Part shown: one piece after another, positions 6,177 through 14,725 of the stretch
Layout of the letters: each line of letters starts with the position of its first letter
Position numbering within the stretch: position 1 is the stretch's first letter
From: a virus
Direction: 5' to 3' (one strand)
DNA: 35,098 nucleotides
IMG/VR virus record: IMGVR_UViG_3300037083_000027
Location: 1-35,098 of that record
Program-made: the position numbers and the translations under genes
The notes under the pieces: model-generated
What the model saw: the letters and a program-made list of their open reading frames with translations, nothing else
Told to the model about the DNA's origin: nothing
The model's database searches: none

Positions 6177-7000
6177 AGCCACAAGACTGGAAACCTGGGC
6201 CGAGAGTCGAGCGCGAATATGCCTCTGACTTGTGGCAGGTTTTCAAGAAGTTCTTCGAGGAGTCGAAGCGTCACGGCGTAGCGGCTCATCTTCTGAGCGG
6301 CACCGAGTTCTTAGGGGCCTATGCGAAGCAGGCCGCACTTCGCATGATTACACATCTCTACTGGCACGGTGCTCGAACTTGGAGAGAGGCTGCACAACTA
6401 TCGGGGAAAAGTACTCTTATCTATAGGGCCTTACAACAGGAAATGTCGGGTCCCGTAGGTCAACGGGTTAGGGAATTGGTGCAGCAACAGGCTCACCTCA
6501 TCAGCACATTCCCGGAAAGCGTGGCCGAGTCGGTGGCTACTCGCGCCATGGCGCAGCAGCAGGCGGGTGGGCGATCTGCCGAGCTTGCGAGTTACGATGG
6601 CTTGCTGCTCCGTGTCGCCCGCTCGCAGGCGCTTCTCATCGCCAGAACTCAAGTGAGTAAATCCAGCACTGCTCTGACTCGCGCTAGAAGTGAGGAGTTG
6701 AATCTGCCGTGGTATATCTGGAGAGGTTCTCTGGATCAGAGGGAACGCCTGAGTCACCGAAGAATGGAAGATATTCTGTTCCGATTCGACACTCCTCCCT
6801 CCCCAGAGATGCTTGTAGGTTTGAAGTCTCAAGGTCACTACAACGCAGGAGACATCTACAACTGCCGCTGTTACCCCGAGACTTTGGTAAGATTCGATCA
6901 GGTTTCTTGGCCTCATCTAGTATACGATGGTGTCCGAATTCAACGCATGATCTTAGCTCAGTTCCGAAGACTCAATCAATTCCAACAGGAGGCAGCATGA
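6173..7000 (+). CDS. Minor head protein, MuF family (head morphogenesis)
   Basis: MuF-type proteins are minor capsid proteins encoded next to the portal and thought to act at the portal vertex during head assembly and DNA ejection. The N-terminal half (1-150) is helical and Gln-rich. The C-terminal half carries the family pattern: 'ARTQVSKSSTALTRARS' (about 160), 'WRGSLDQRERLSHRRMEDI' (about 182-200) and 'AGDIYNCRCYPETLV' (about 223-237), whose Cys-Arg-Cys is characteristic. It starts by ATGA overlap with the preceding gene, and its stop overlaps the next start. The length of 275 aa is normal. No toxin domain is fused to the C-terminus. Confidence 0.88.
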   Translation: MKPQDWKPGPRVEREYASDLWQVFKKFFEESKRHGVAAHLLSGTEFLGAYAKQAALRMITHLYWHGARTWREAAQLSGKSTLIYRALQQEMSGPVGQRVRELVQQQAHLISTFPESVAESVATRAMAQQQAGGRSAELASYDGLLLRVARSQALLIARTQVSKSSTALTRARSEELNLPWYIWRGSLDQRERLSHRRMEDILFRFDTPPSPEMLVGLKSQGHYNAGDIYNCRCYPETLVRFDQVSWPHLVYDGVRIQRMILAQFRRLNQFQQEAA

Positions 7001-7500
7001 AAAAGATTCTGCAAGCAACAGGTTTTGTGGTATGTTTGTTCGCTCTGATGGCGGTGGTGTCGTTCTTTGTGTCGCCTCAGGTTCACGCCGCAGTCAATGG
7101 CACCTACTACTTCATCACGGCGCAGGCTGGCAGTGACCCGTGCGAGAACCCGTCGGTTACTAAGTTCTCTGTTCCCGTGGCAATCTCTACGGCCACTACC
7201 ACAAATTTACTATCGGCGGTGACCGGCGACTATATCACCGTTTGCAAATATCAGTTCTCAGTGGTGGGGACTTCACCGACCGTACAGTTTGAATACGGAA
7301 CTACTGTAAGTACAGCCTGTGATACTGGCGCGGCGTCTCTCAGTGGTGCTATGTCTATCCCTACTACCACGACCGCTATAAGCATCGGGGCAGAGAGTAT
7401 GACTTTCCGGACTCCAGCGGGTGTGCAGCTTTGTCTGGTAACTGGCGGTACCACACCATCGGTTCAAGGTTACATTACCTACGTTCAACAGCCGTACTAG
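6997..7500 (+). CDS. Exported beta-rich protein with Sec signal peptide (167 aa)
   Basis: ATG 6997 follows AGGAGG. The N-terminus is a textbook signal peptide: KK, a long hydrophobic core (LQATGFVVCLFALMAVVSFF) and a probable cleavage site after 'VHA' near residue 31. The mature part is Thr/Ser-rich with likely beta structure and several Cys (for example DPCENP, VCKYQF, STACDT, QLCLVT), consistent with disulphides formed outside the cytoplasm. I know no family. It sits between the MuF and scaffold genes, where exported proteins are unexpected. It could be a surface-displayed accessory (moron) or a head-decoration protein. Confidence 0.75.
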   Translation: MKKILQATGFVVCLFALMAVVSFFVSPQVHAAVNGTYYFITAQAGSDPCENPSVTKFSVPVAISTATTTNLLSAVTGDYITVCKYQFSVVGTSPTVQFEYGTTVSTACDTGAASLSGAMSIPTTTTAISIGAESMTFRTPAGVQLCLVTGGTTPSVQGYITYVQQPY

Positions 7501-7538
7501 ATGAGCAGCCGCAAGGCAGAGAGTGAGGTGATCCCGTC

Positions 7539-9650
7539 TTGAGAAATAAACTAATACTGGCCGCAGTGCTTCTCCTATCTGGGGTGGCTTTCGGTCAGGC
7601 TGCGAATGTGCAGAACGGCTCCGGGGTTCTTACGGCAAGCGGTGGAACACTTTCTACTTGCTACCCTACGCAGAGCGCAGCGGGGGCTTGTGTCTTTGTG
7701 CCGAATCTCAATGGAGCCTATGGGATGGCTCTCGATGAAGTCCCATCTGGCTCTCCTACCGCAGTCAGTATTGTAGTTTATCCCTGCATGAGAGGGGGTG
7801 CCTGCGGGTCATCTATTGATACCAATAGTTCCACTTCGGAGGCGATTCGCCCGATCACAGCTACAGCGCCATATGATCTCTTTGTGGTTGTGGCTGTAAC
7901 TCTGACTGGCGGAACTAACCCGAAAGAGACCATCAACTGGAAACTGAGCACTGCGAACAGTCACTCGGGTACCTCGATTACTGGGACGGCCCCTATTGTA
8001 GTAACCGGGAGTGTTGTTTCCTGCCCTACCTGTGGGACTAGCACTGGTACAGTAACTAACGTCTCTGGCACAACTAATCAGGTGGACGTAGCGACAGGGA
8101 CTACGACACCTGTAATCTCGCTTGACCCCGCGATAATCCTACCGGGAAGTCTGACGGTGCCAACTGGTTCAAGCATTCTCGTGAGTGGATCGGGAACGAT
8201 TGCGGCTACCAGCGCTACCACGGCTACAAACATGGCAGGCGGAACCATTGGGCAGCTCCCATATCAATCTGCCGCCAATACTTCCCTGTTCCTAGCCGCC
8301 AACACAGCAGCCACAGATCAGGTGCTAGTGTCGCACGGCACCGGGTCAGCGGGACAAGCGCCGACGCTATCAAATGCGCCGGCCTTGAGTGCAGCGAATA
8401 TGACTAACTTACCGGCTGGCACCGTAACCAGCGTGTCGGTAACTACGGCTAACGGGGTGTCGGGGTCGGTTGCCACGCCTACGGTCACGCCTGCGATCTC
8501 CCTCACGCTGGGGGCAATCACTCCCACCAGTGTGAACGGGTTAACGATCACCTCCTCCACCGGTACTCTCACCATCCCGGCTGGCGTTACGCTCACCGGA
8601 CCAGCTTCCTCCGGCACGGCGCTCATCTCGGGCGGTCCGCTCGGCACTCCCTCCTCCGGCACCCTCACCAGCGCAACCGGACTCCCGCTCAACGGAGTGG
8701 TGACTCCGACCGGGGCGATCACTGAAATTCAGGATGGTAACAATCCGCTGGTGATCAGTTCGGCGCAAACCACGGCCGGACAAGTTGCCATTACTCTTGG
8801 CGAGCATACGGCGGCAACCTCCACTGGCACGCCTTATCAGGTAGAAGTAGACACTCTTGCCGGTTCAACCGCAACGCCTCTGGAAGTAGTGAACTCTCTC
8901 ACGGGTTCGCAGACACTCCCGACTATGCTAATTGCTCCAACGTGGAACACTTCCGGCATCCCGGATGCGGCTCTGGCAATTACCGTCACCAATACTGCAT
9001 CGGCTTCTGGCGGATTTGTTCTCGATACTAAACTGGGATCAACTGGGTTCTTTCAGTTGGTTACACAGTCAGCTACTCCGGCGACGGCTGCGCTTAAAGG
9101 GCCGACGATTCAGATCGGTGGTTCCGCCCCCCAGATGACCACGCCTGGGACAACTCCGTACCTCGGCATGAATACACTGATGAAGGGAGTCAAGAACACG
9201 TGTGCTCTCACATCGGCGGTAACACTGAGCGGAACTACTGCTGTCATCTGCATTTGGACATTTCCGAATACCGCATTAACTTGGTTCTATCAGTGCTTCG
9301 GAACATACTCGATCACCGCTGGCACTACGCCTGCACTTACGCTGCAAATGAACGCCTCTCAGGCTCCTACGAATGAAACGGCGCAGGCGGCAATCGGGAC
9401 ACTTACGGCATCGTCCACAGTGGCGCAAGTTTACCATACAAATAGCGGCACATCTTCGTCGGCTGGAGTTCAGACAATCATGGCTGATGGAACGACAACA
9501 ATCACTACACTGGCAAATACACCATGGTCAGTTTCAGGGAGTATCCAGTCGGCGACGGCCTCGGGAACATTTGCAATTCAAGCGCTGCTCTCTGGAACGG
9601 CCTCGCCGGCGGGAACTGTCAACGTCGGCTCTGGCTGCACGATTGAATAA
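7539..9650 (+). CDS. Large fibre-like protein with signal peptide (703 aa)
   Basis: The TTG start at 7539 has GAGGTG upstream. The N-terminus ([20 protein letters not shown]) is a signal peptide. The body is a Thr/Ser/Gly-rich, beta-structured repeat protein with phrases widespread in phage fibres, such as '[16 protein letters not shown]' (about residue 297) and '[16 protein letters not shown]' (about 370). The last 170 residues (from '[14 protein letters not shown]') look like a beta-sandwich tip with two Cys near its start (NTCALT, VICIW) and a last one near the end (GSGCTIE). It lies in the head module, so it may be a head fibre or exported adhesin rather than a tail fibre. Part of the gene (about 8440-8740) is more GC-rich, suggesting patchwork origin. 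Confidence 0.75.
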   Translation: MRNKLILAAVLLLSGVAFGQAANVQNGSGVLTASGGTLSTCYPTQSAAGACVFVPNLNGAYGMALDEVPSGSPTAVSIVVYPCMRGGACGSSIDTNSSTSEAIRPITATAPYDLFVVVAVTLTGGTNPKETINWKLSTANSHSGTSITGTAPIVVTGSVVSCPTCGTSTGTVTNVSGTTNQVDVATGTTTPVISLDPAIILPGSLTVPTGSSILVSGSGTIAATSATTATNMAGGTIGQLPYQSAANTSLFLAANTAATDQVLVSHGTGSAGQAPTLSNAPALSAANMTNLPAGTVTSVSVTTANGVSGSVATPTVTPAISLTLGAITPTSVNGLTITSSTGTLTIPAGVTLTGPASSGTALISGGPLGTPSSGTLTSATGLPLNGVVTPTGAITEIQDGNNPLVISSAQTTAGQVAITLGEHTAATSTGTPYQVEVDTLAGSTATPLEVVNSLTGSQTLPTMLIAPTWNTSGIPDAALAITVTNTASASGGFVLDTKLGSTGFFQLVTQSATPATAALKGPTIQIGGSAPQMTTPGTTPYLGMNTLMKGVKNTCALTSAVTLSGTTAVICIWTFPNTALTWFYQCFGTYSITAGTTPALTLQMNASQAPTNETAQAAIGTLTASSTVAQVYHTNSGTSSSAGVQTIMADGTTTITTLANTPWSVSGSIQSATASGTFAIQALLSGTASPAGTVNVGSGCTIE

Positions 9651-9651
9651 T

Positions 9652-9969
9652 ATGCCCTTAAAAGAAGGAGCCTCGAAAGAAGTAATCTCCAAGAACATCG
9701 AGGAGATGGTAAAGGCAGGTCACCCACAGAAACAAGCTGTGGCGGCTTCACTGCATAATGCTAAGGACGTGGGAGTCTCTGGTGTTGACGGCGTACTTAA
9801 CTGGGCCGCAGGAAATCATGTGATGACACCAACCGAAGCACCGAGCATCTACGGCGGGGAACAGATTGACCCGAAAAGCAATGCGTCTCCTCATATCACG
9901 GGTGTCGATAATGGGGAGTTCGGCGATGAAGCGGCGAAGTATCACGGGAAGCATATAACCAAGAGATGA
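9652..9969 (+). CDS. Small head-region protein with C-terminal shared motif (105 aa)
   Basis: ATG 9652 lies one base after the previous stop. The first 37 residues, from '[19 protein letters not shown]', match a short phage-associated module I recognise as widespread ('...[11 protein letters not shown]'). The rest is unrelated linker. The C-terminus holds F90[11 protein letters not shown]101, the motif also found in the protease/scaffold and in the gene at 15283. The stop overlaps the protease start (ATGA). I infer a capsid-associated or packaged small protein from location and the shared motif; no catalytic motif is seen. Confidence 0.7.
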   Translation: MPLKEGASKEVISKNIEEMVKAGHPQKQAVAASLHNAKDVGVSGVDGVLNWAAGNHVMTPTEAPSIYGGEQIDPKSNASPHITGVDNGEFGDEAAKYHGKHITKR

Positions 9970-11333
9970 TTCTGGAAGCACAAGACGCCTTTCTAGCTGA
10001 CCGCATCAGCGCCCATCGTGGCTATACGCCGGAGGGCTACTTGATCTGCTACGGCGTTCCCGTGGCTCGAACCGGAACTCAGACCTACAAAGCTTCGGAG
10101 ATAGACATAGACGGCAGCCTCAATCTTTCAGGTCTTGTGGATGTTTACCGTTCTCCTGACGAGGTATTTAAGCACGCTTCGATTGTCAGTTTTGAGGGTA
10201 AGTCAATTGTAAGTCCTCATCCGCCACAATTTCTGGATGCTAATAACGACTCCCTCTACTCAAAGGGTCATGGCCAGAACTTCAGAGCTGGTTCCCACCC
10301 AGAGACTGGTGCCTCCGTTCTATTGGCTGATCTGGTAATTAAGGACGCTACCCTTCGCGGTCTTATCGAAGACGGCCACAGAGTGGAAATTTCCGCTGGT
10401 TACAGATACGATCTGGACCGCGTAGACAACGAGTTCGATACCAGAGCCAAGTTTGTTCAAAAGAACATCATGGGGAATCATATCGCAATTGTTCCGACCG
10501 GTAGGGCTGGGTCGGATATAAGAGTTCTGGATGCTGAACCAGAGAAGGGAGAATCAATGGCAGAAGAAGCAAAAGTTGTACCCGCCGACAAGCCTGGGAT
10601 GTGGGCTGAATTTACCACATTTCTCAAGACTGGTGGCCTTCGTCTGGTTGCGGTAGACGAAGACCCAGGAGCCGTGGAACGTAATAAAAAGAAAGATGAG
10701 GAGGCGCTTACGAAAAAACTACGAGTGGAAGATGAGAAGGACGAGAAAATCGACAAGGAAGACAAGGGCGCCAAGGAGCCAGACAAGAAAGAAGAGGCTA
10801 AAGACACCAAGACGGCTACCGATGCTCGCCTTGACCGTGTCTGCGACCTCCTGGAAAGAGTCATCGCCAAAGACGCCAAAGCGGAAGACAAGTGCACCTG
10901 TGATGCCGAAGAGGGAGAGGAGCACAAGAAGAGTTGCTCCATGTTCAAGAAGGAGTCGGAAGACGCCGACCTGATCCCGATTCACAAGTTGCATGGAGAT
11001 GAGATTCCAAAGAACCCGATCCCTGGCGCCGATGCGGCTCTTGAGCATCTTCGCAAGATCAGGCCTCTGATCGCTAAGTCTGGCGACCGAGAAGCTATTG
11101 ACTCCTACAACAACGCGATGCGTCAACTGAAAGAGGGGCGCGATGGCGACGGGGAAGGAAATTACAGCGACTTCACCCAGCTCGCCAAGCCCGAAAAAGT
11201 AAAGGAAGCCGAACAACGTGCCAACCTTGGCACTGACTCCGGCTTCCATCGGGGCGGCGAGCAAGCTGGTTCGGATTTTGAGAAAGTGGCGGCAAAGTTT
11301 CACCGCAAGAACGCCAACGAAGTAGTACAGTAA
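9966..11333 (+). CDS. Prohead protease (DUF2213 type) fused to scaffold
   Basis: This enzyme matures the capsid by cutting scaffold and coat proteins. Residues 1-190 match DUF2213 proteases, with a probable catalytic His at H85 ([12 protein letters not shown]) and Ser at S143 ([10 protein letters not shown]). Residues about 198-455 form a highly charged, coiled-coil scaffold-like region (Lys/Glu/Asp-rich 240-285). It contains C310-T-C312...H320...C324, a possible CCHC metal site, and near the end F438[11 protein letters not shown]449. The stop is followed by a 51-base gap before the cement gene. An internal start at 10557 probably gives scaffold alone. The start is by ATGA overlap. The family call is by pattern; catalytic residues are assigned by analogy. 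Confidence 0.87.
   Translation: MILEAQDAFLADRISAHRGYTPEGYLICYGVPVARTGTQTYKASEIDIDGSLNLSGLVDVYRSPDEVFKHASIVSFEGKSIVSPHPPQFLDANNDSLYSKGHGQNFRAGSHPETGASVLLADLVIKDATLRGLIEDGHRVEISAGYRYDLDRVDNEFDTRAKFVQKNIMGNHIAIVPTGRAGSDIRVLDAEPEKGESMAEEAKVVPADKPGMWAEFTTFLKTGGLRLVAVDEDPGAVERNKKKDEEALTKKLRVEDEKDEKIDKEDKGAKEPDKKEEAKDTKTATDARLDRVCDLLERVIAKDAKAEDKCTCDAEEGEEHKKSCSMFKKESEDADLIPIHKLHGDEIPKNPIPGADAALEHLRKIRPLIAKSGDREAIDSYNNAMRQLKEGRDGDGEGNYSDFTQLAKPEKVKEAEQRANLGTDSGFHRGGEQAGSDFEKVAAKFHRKNANEVVQ
10557..11333 (+). CDS. Probable separate scaffold protein from internal start
   Basis: Within the protease-scaffold gene, ATG 10557 (M198) is in frame and preceded by GAAGGGAGA at about six bases, a good ribosome binding site in the middle of a gene. 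The product of 258 residues starts with MAEEAKVV, exactly where the protease domain ends and the charged scaffold begins. This is the same nested arrangement as phage lambda C/Nu3 (established knowledge). Expression of the shorter form is inferred. Confidence 0.55.
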   Translation: MAEEAKVVPADKPGMWAEFTTFLKTGGLRLVAVDEDPGAVERNKKKDEEALTKKLRVEDEKDEKIDKEDKGAKEPDKKEEAKDTKTATDARLDRVCDLLERVIAKDAKAEDKCTCDAEEGEEHKKSCSMFKKESEDADLIPIHKLHGDEIPKNPIPGADAALEHLRKIRPLIAKSGDREAIDSYNNAMRQLKEGRDGDGEGNYSDFTQLAKPEKVKEAEQRANLGTDSGFHRGGEQAGSDFEKVAAKFHRKNANEVVQ

Positions 11334-11384
11334 CCGGAACTGATCCCGGCGCAGTAAATTAGAGAAAGAGGAGGATAACAAGAA

Positions 11385-11969
11385 ATGCCCGGCCAAACAA
11401 TTGGAGTTCAGATGAACGTCGGGTATCCGGGTCAGTACTCGCGTAATGGCGCTTGCATTATCGCCAATCACCCTGTGCGTTCTACGGATACCACGCTCCC
11501 TAACTTCGGTGATGCCTGTGTGATGAACTATGACGCCGCTGGCGACGTTAGTTCGGCTCAACAGTCTATCGCTAATAGCGTAAACCCCACAATGACTCAG
11601 GCCACCGCCGGCTGCTTCATGGGCGTATTCGCCCGTGAGGTAAAGACTCTGGTCTCCTTCGTTCCACAGCCTGGAGCTGTGGCAGTTCTCGCCGGTTATT
11701 CCGCAGGTCAAATTGCGGACATTATCGAGTGGGGCAATGTCACGGTACAGATTCAGAACCCTGCTCCCACAACCATCAAGGCATTCGGTCCAGTCTATCT
11801 TCGGTACTCGGCTAACGTCGGTTCCGTCCTGGGCGCATTCGAGCCTGCCGCTGACGCCGGTCACTCCATTCAACTCACCAACTGCTTCTTCACCACTGGT
11901 ATTACAAGCACCGATGCCAATGGCAACCTCGTGGCAGAGATTTGTATTCTCTCCCGCAATACCCCGTAA
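11385..11969 (+). CDS. Capsid cement/decoration-like structural protein
   Basis: The 194-residue protein sits between scaffold and major capsid genes, the usual place for decoration or cement proteins that stabilise expanded capsids. Its sequence begins 'MPGQTIGVQMNVGYPGQYSR' and is beta-rich with Gly/Thr/Val repeats, resembling the 'structural cement' family of other phages. A strong AGAGGAGGA lies about 10 bases before ATG 11385. There is no signal peptide or catalytic motif. Confidence is good on the role by position and moderate on the exact family. Confidence 0.75.
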   Translation: MPGQTIGVQMNVGYPGQYSRNGACIIANHPVRSTDTTLPNFGDACVMNYDAAGDVSSAQQSIANSVNPTMTQATAGCFMGVFAREVKTLVSFVPQPGAVAVLAGYSAGQIADIIEWGNVTVQIQNPAPTTIKAFGPVYLRYSANVGSVLGAFEPAADAGHSIQLTNCFFTTGITSTDANGNLVAEICILSRNTP

Positions 11970-12005
11970 TCGGGAAATCAACTGAAAGAGAGGAAATAAC
12001 CTAAA

Positions 12006-13112
12006 ATGCTGGAAGGATTCGAGAAATACCTTGCACCCAGTACGGCAGCGACGGAGGCACGTAATCCGGCCCTCTTTCGTGATTTCCAGGCGGGCGTATC
12101 CCGGCGAAAAGCCATGGATAGCGCAATCCGCTCGGGCAATTTGTCAGCCCTGACAGGCATCATGGGAATGGACGCCGCGGCTATCTCAGGCGGCTTAGCC
12201 TTCTTGGAAGCGGAGTTAGAGAAGCGTGACCCCAAGGTCCGCGAACCCCTTACCTCTGTAACTTGGATGCGTGACATCGTGGTAAAGTCCGGCGGGGGTT
12301 GGGTTGACTTCACCAGCTTCTTCTCGGCTAACTACGCCATCAGCGGGCCTAATCAATACGGCCTGACCGGCGGGCAAACCACAACGATCCCGATTGTCCA
12401 GACGGATATCGAGAAGGACATCTACCCGGTATACGCCTGGCAGAATATCCTGAAGGTAAATTTCATCGACATGCAGAAGTTGCAAGGCGCCGGTCGATCT
12501 CTCGATGATTTGCTGGACAAAGGTATCAAGCTGAACTGGAATAAGTCTCTCGACCTGGTTACCTATCAGGGATGGGGTGGCTTGCCTGGTTTGGTGAATA
12601 ACACAGCGGTCACCGCTGGCTCTGTCGCTAAGGGAGCGGGTGGCTTCACTGGGTGGTCAATCAAGACGCCAACCGAGATTCTGCTCGACGTTAACACCGC
12701 AATGGCTACCACATGGACAGCCAGCAACTACGATGTAACGGGCATGGCCTGTCACTTTCTGATTCCTCCGAATCAGTATGCCCTGCTCTGTCAGATCAAC
12801 AGCGCCGCGGGAGATGTTAGTGTCCTGACTTACTTGCTGGAGAATAACATCGGCAAGACTCAGGGGATCGACCTCAAGATTTTCCCCTCGCGCTGGTGCT
12901 CTGCTGCCGGTTCCGGCGGAACAGACCGCATGGTCTGCTACGTCTCGGACATCGACCGCGTCCGTCTCAATGTCACCGTGCCGATTCAGCGCGTGATGAC
13001 CACTCCTAACATCAGTGAAGGAGGAGGCGCTTATTTGACCCTGTACGCGGGTCAAATCGGCGTTCCCGAGTTCCTTTACCTTCAGCCCTTTTTATATCAG
13101 GACGGGATATAA
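12006..13112 (+). CDS. Major capsid protein (HK97-fold, DUF2184-like)
   Basis: This protein forms the icosahedral shell. The 368-residue protein starts with a helical, Ala-rich N-terminus (1-75) that may be trimmed by the protease. It continues with the family features 'DIEKDIYPVYAWQNIL' (about 137), a long helix 'GAGRSLDDLLDKGIKLNWNK' (about 162-181), 'YQGWGGLPGLVNN' (about 187), and the C-terminal 'RVRLNVTVPIQRVMTTPNIS'. The GAGAGGAAAT box lies about ten bases before ATG 12006. A terminator follows the stop within ten bases, as expected for the most strongly expressed gene. The pattern and position match DUF2184 capsid proteins. Confidence 0.87.
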   Translation: MLEGFEKYLAPSTAATEARNPALFRDFQAGVSRRKAMDSAIRSGNLSALTGIMGMDAAAISGGLAFLEAELEKRDPKVREPLTSVTWMRDIVVKSGGGWVDFTSFFSANYAISGPNQYGLTGGQTTTIPIVQTDIEKDIYPVYAWQNILKVNFIDMQKLQGAGRSLDDLLDKGIKLNWNKSLDLVTYQGWGGLPGLVNNTAVTAGSVAKGAGGFTGWSIKTPTEILLDVNTAMATTWTASNYDVTGMACHFLIPPNQYALLCQINSAAGDVSVLTYLLENNIGKTQGIDLKIFPSRWCSAAGSGGTDRMVCYVSDIDRVRLNVTVPIQRVMTTPNISEGGGAYLTLYAGQIGVPEFLYLQPFLYQDGI

Positions 13113-13118
13113 CTCGGC

Positions 13119-13145
13119 GGGCAGCCTAGCTAACTGCCCTCTTTT
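13119..13145 (+). terminator. Rho-independent terminator after capsid gene
   Basis: A six-pair GC-rich stem GGGCAG (13119-13124) / CTGCCC (13134-13139) with a nine-base loop is followed by TCTTTT. It lies six bases after the capsid stop and upstream of the neck genes. No promoter is obvious between it and the next gene, so it probably lowers, rather than ends, transcription into the tail genes. Confidence 0.65.
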
Positions 13146-13171
13146 ACAAATCCATCGTGAGAGGTGACATT

Positions 13172-13666
13172 ATGATTCAGGTTCTATCGAAAAAAGCCCT
13201 ACAGTTTCGTAATCCAGACAAGGCTCTGATAAATAAGAAAGCCACTCTGGGCCAACCCAATCAAATCAACACCACAAAGTTGGAAGAAGCTTTCTGTCGA
13301 GTTCCTCCAAACGTTGTGACCCGAGTCCCGGACTGGGTGAAGACTGACCCGATCTTCGACTGGTCTGTGGCGGACGGCGATCTTATGGAGATTGTCGTTA
13401 ACCCCGGCGCCCCAGCAAAGGGAGTCAATCTCCAGAGTCAGGGGCAACAGCAAGTAAACGACCAGAAGACAAAAGACGAAGAAGCCGAAGCTGCAAAAGA
13501 AAAGGCTGCTCTCCACGAGAAGCTAGCCGCCATGAACAAACAACAGCTGATCGACTACGCCGCCGAGAACCACGACTTGGAACTTGGCGCTGCCTTGAAG
13601 AAGGAAGATATTCTGGCTGCCATTCACGAAGCCGAAGCCGAGAAAGAGAAGGAGACGGCGGCGTAG
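13172..13666 (+). CDS. Head-region protein with C-terminal HeH/SAP-like domain (164 aa)
   Basis: I choose ATG 13172 over GTG 13157 because GAGGTG (13161-13166) is well placed before it. Residues 1-90 form an unrecognised domain with 'VPPNVVTRVPDWVKTDP'. A charged coiled-coil linker (about 100-122) leads to 'LAAMNKQQLIDYAAEN' and 'LKKEDILAAIHEAE', a helix-extended-helix pattern like HeH/SAP/LEM modules that often bind nucleic acid. The stop overlaps the next start (TAGTG). The neck-zone position fits a capsid or connector accessory; the domain call is by eye. Confidence 0.65.
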   Translation: MIQVLSKKALQFRNPDKALINKKATLGQPNQINTTKLEEAFCRVPPNVVTRVPDWVKTDPIFDWSVADGDLMEIVVNPGAPAKGVNLQSQGQQQVNDQKTKDEEAEAAKEKAALHEKLAAMNKQQLIDYAAENHDLELGAALKKEDILAAIHEAEAEKEKETAA

Positions 13667-14724
13667 TGAGCACTGGGATACAAGGCAGCATCTACAACCT
13701 GCTGGCTGAATGGTGGGGCTATACCGGGGGTTACTGTAACTTCCCGTGCGACCGCTCATTCAGCCCGTTGCAGGCTGCCAATCTGGTGGTAGGGGGAAAC
13801 CCCCCTTACCAGATTTCCGATTTCCTGAACGTCTACCCGAAATTCGGTACACAGCCGCAGAGTCTGGTTCAGGTGAATCCCGATACCGTATTCCCAGGCA
13901 GTGGCTATATTGTAAACGACCAGCTCACAGTAATCGGCCTAGATGCCTCAGGTGGTGTAGTTGTTGTGGCATCGGTAGGTGCCGGCGGTGTGCCAACCGC
14001 TTACACGATAGGAACGCCAGGGACTGGGTATCAAGTTACCCCGCAAGTCAATGCTATTGGGAGTCTGATCGTCACTCCTGGGCAGGGTGGTTTAGGCTAT
14101 CTCCTGAACGATCTTGCGGCCGTCAATCAACCAGGCGGAGGGGGTGGGGTCGCCCAAGTTAGCTCGGTTGACATCAATGGCTCCGTGCTTAGTCTTACTC
14201 TGGTAGAGGGCGGTACGGGATATGTGATAGGTGGTGACATTCCTTGCTCTGGCGGCAATGGCGCAGGCCTGTTAGTCAATATCCTGACTATTAACCCGTA
14301 TATCGGTTCTCAGACACAAGGAGGCAGCGGCAGTGGCGCCTCTGTGGATATTATCCAGATCAGTTCTCCAAACATCGTGTGTATTCCCCCGGCAGTACTT
14401 CAGATGTACATTAACCTTGCCACAGCCTGCTTGCAATCCGCTCGATGGTTTGAGTATTGGCCCATCGCTATGGCTTGGTTTGTAGCTCACTTCGTTACGC
14501 TTTATCTGCGAAGTGAGGGAAATGTCGGTACTACTGCGGGTCAGATCGCAGCCAGCGGAATTACTCGCGGAATCATGGTAACAAAGAGCGCGGGAAATGT
14601 GGCAGCTACAATCGAGGTTCCTCGCGGCTTAGATGATTGGGCAGCTTGGACCAGCACAGAATACGGGATACAACTGGCTACCGCGGCAAAAGCTGTGGGA
14701 ATAGGCCCGATGTACATTTGGTAG
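13666..14724 (+). CDS. Head-tail adaptor (DUF4054-like) with inserted repeat domain
   Basis: The N-terminal 'QISDFLNVYPKFG' (about residues 48-61) and the C-terminal 'AVLQMYINLATACLQSARW...MAWFVAHFVTLYLRS' (about 240-280) are the two halves expected of DUF4054-type adaptors, which sit below the portal. Between them (about 70-235) lies a large insert of Gly-rich repeats with the hallmarks 'GSGYIVND', 'GTGYQVTP', 'GLGYLLND', and 'GTGYVIGG'. DUF4054 proteins are usually about half this length, so the insert explains the 352 residues. The same repeat type is in the sheath gene. The GTG start overlaps the previous stop (TAGTG). Confidence 0.78.
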   Translation: MSTGIQGSIYNLLAEWWGYTGGYCNFPCDRSFSPLQAANLVVGGNPPYQISDFLNVYPKFGTQPQSLVQVNPDTVFPGSGYIVNDQLTVIGLDASGGVVVVASVGAGGVPTAYTIGTPGTGYQVTPQVNAIGSLIVTPGQGGLGYLLNDLAAVNQPGGGGGVAQVSSVDINGSVLSLTLVEGGTGYVIGGDIPCSGGNGAGLLVNILTINPYIGSQTQGGSGSGASVDIIQISSPNIVCIPPAVLQMYINLATACLQSARWFEYWPIAMAWFVAHFVTLYLRSEGNVGTTAGQIAASGITRGIMVTKSAGNVAATIEVPRGLDDWAAWTSTEYGIQLATAAKAVGIGPMYIW

Positions 14725-14725
14725 T

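Noticed and set aside
6431-6916. - strand open frame of 161 codons opposite the MuF gene
   Set aside because: Shadow of the MuF coding sequence, with no supporting feature.
10719-11981. Long open frame on the - strand (420 codons) opposite the protease/scaffold and cement genes
   Set aside because: It runs antisense across two well-supported genes and a gap, has no recognisable domain, and results from the skewed codon use of the + strand genes.
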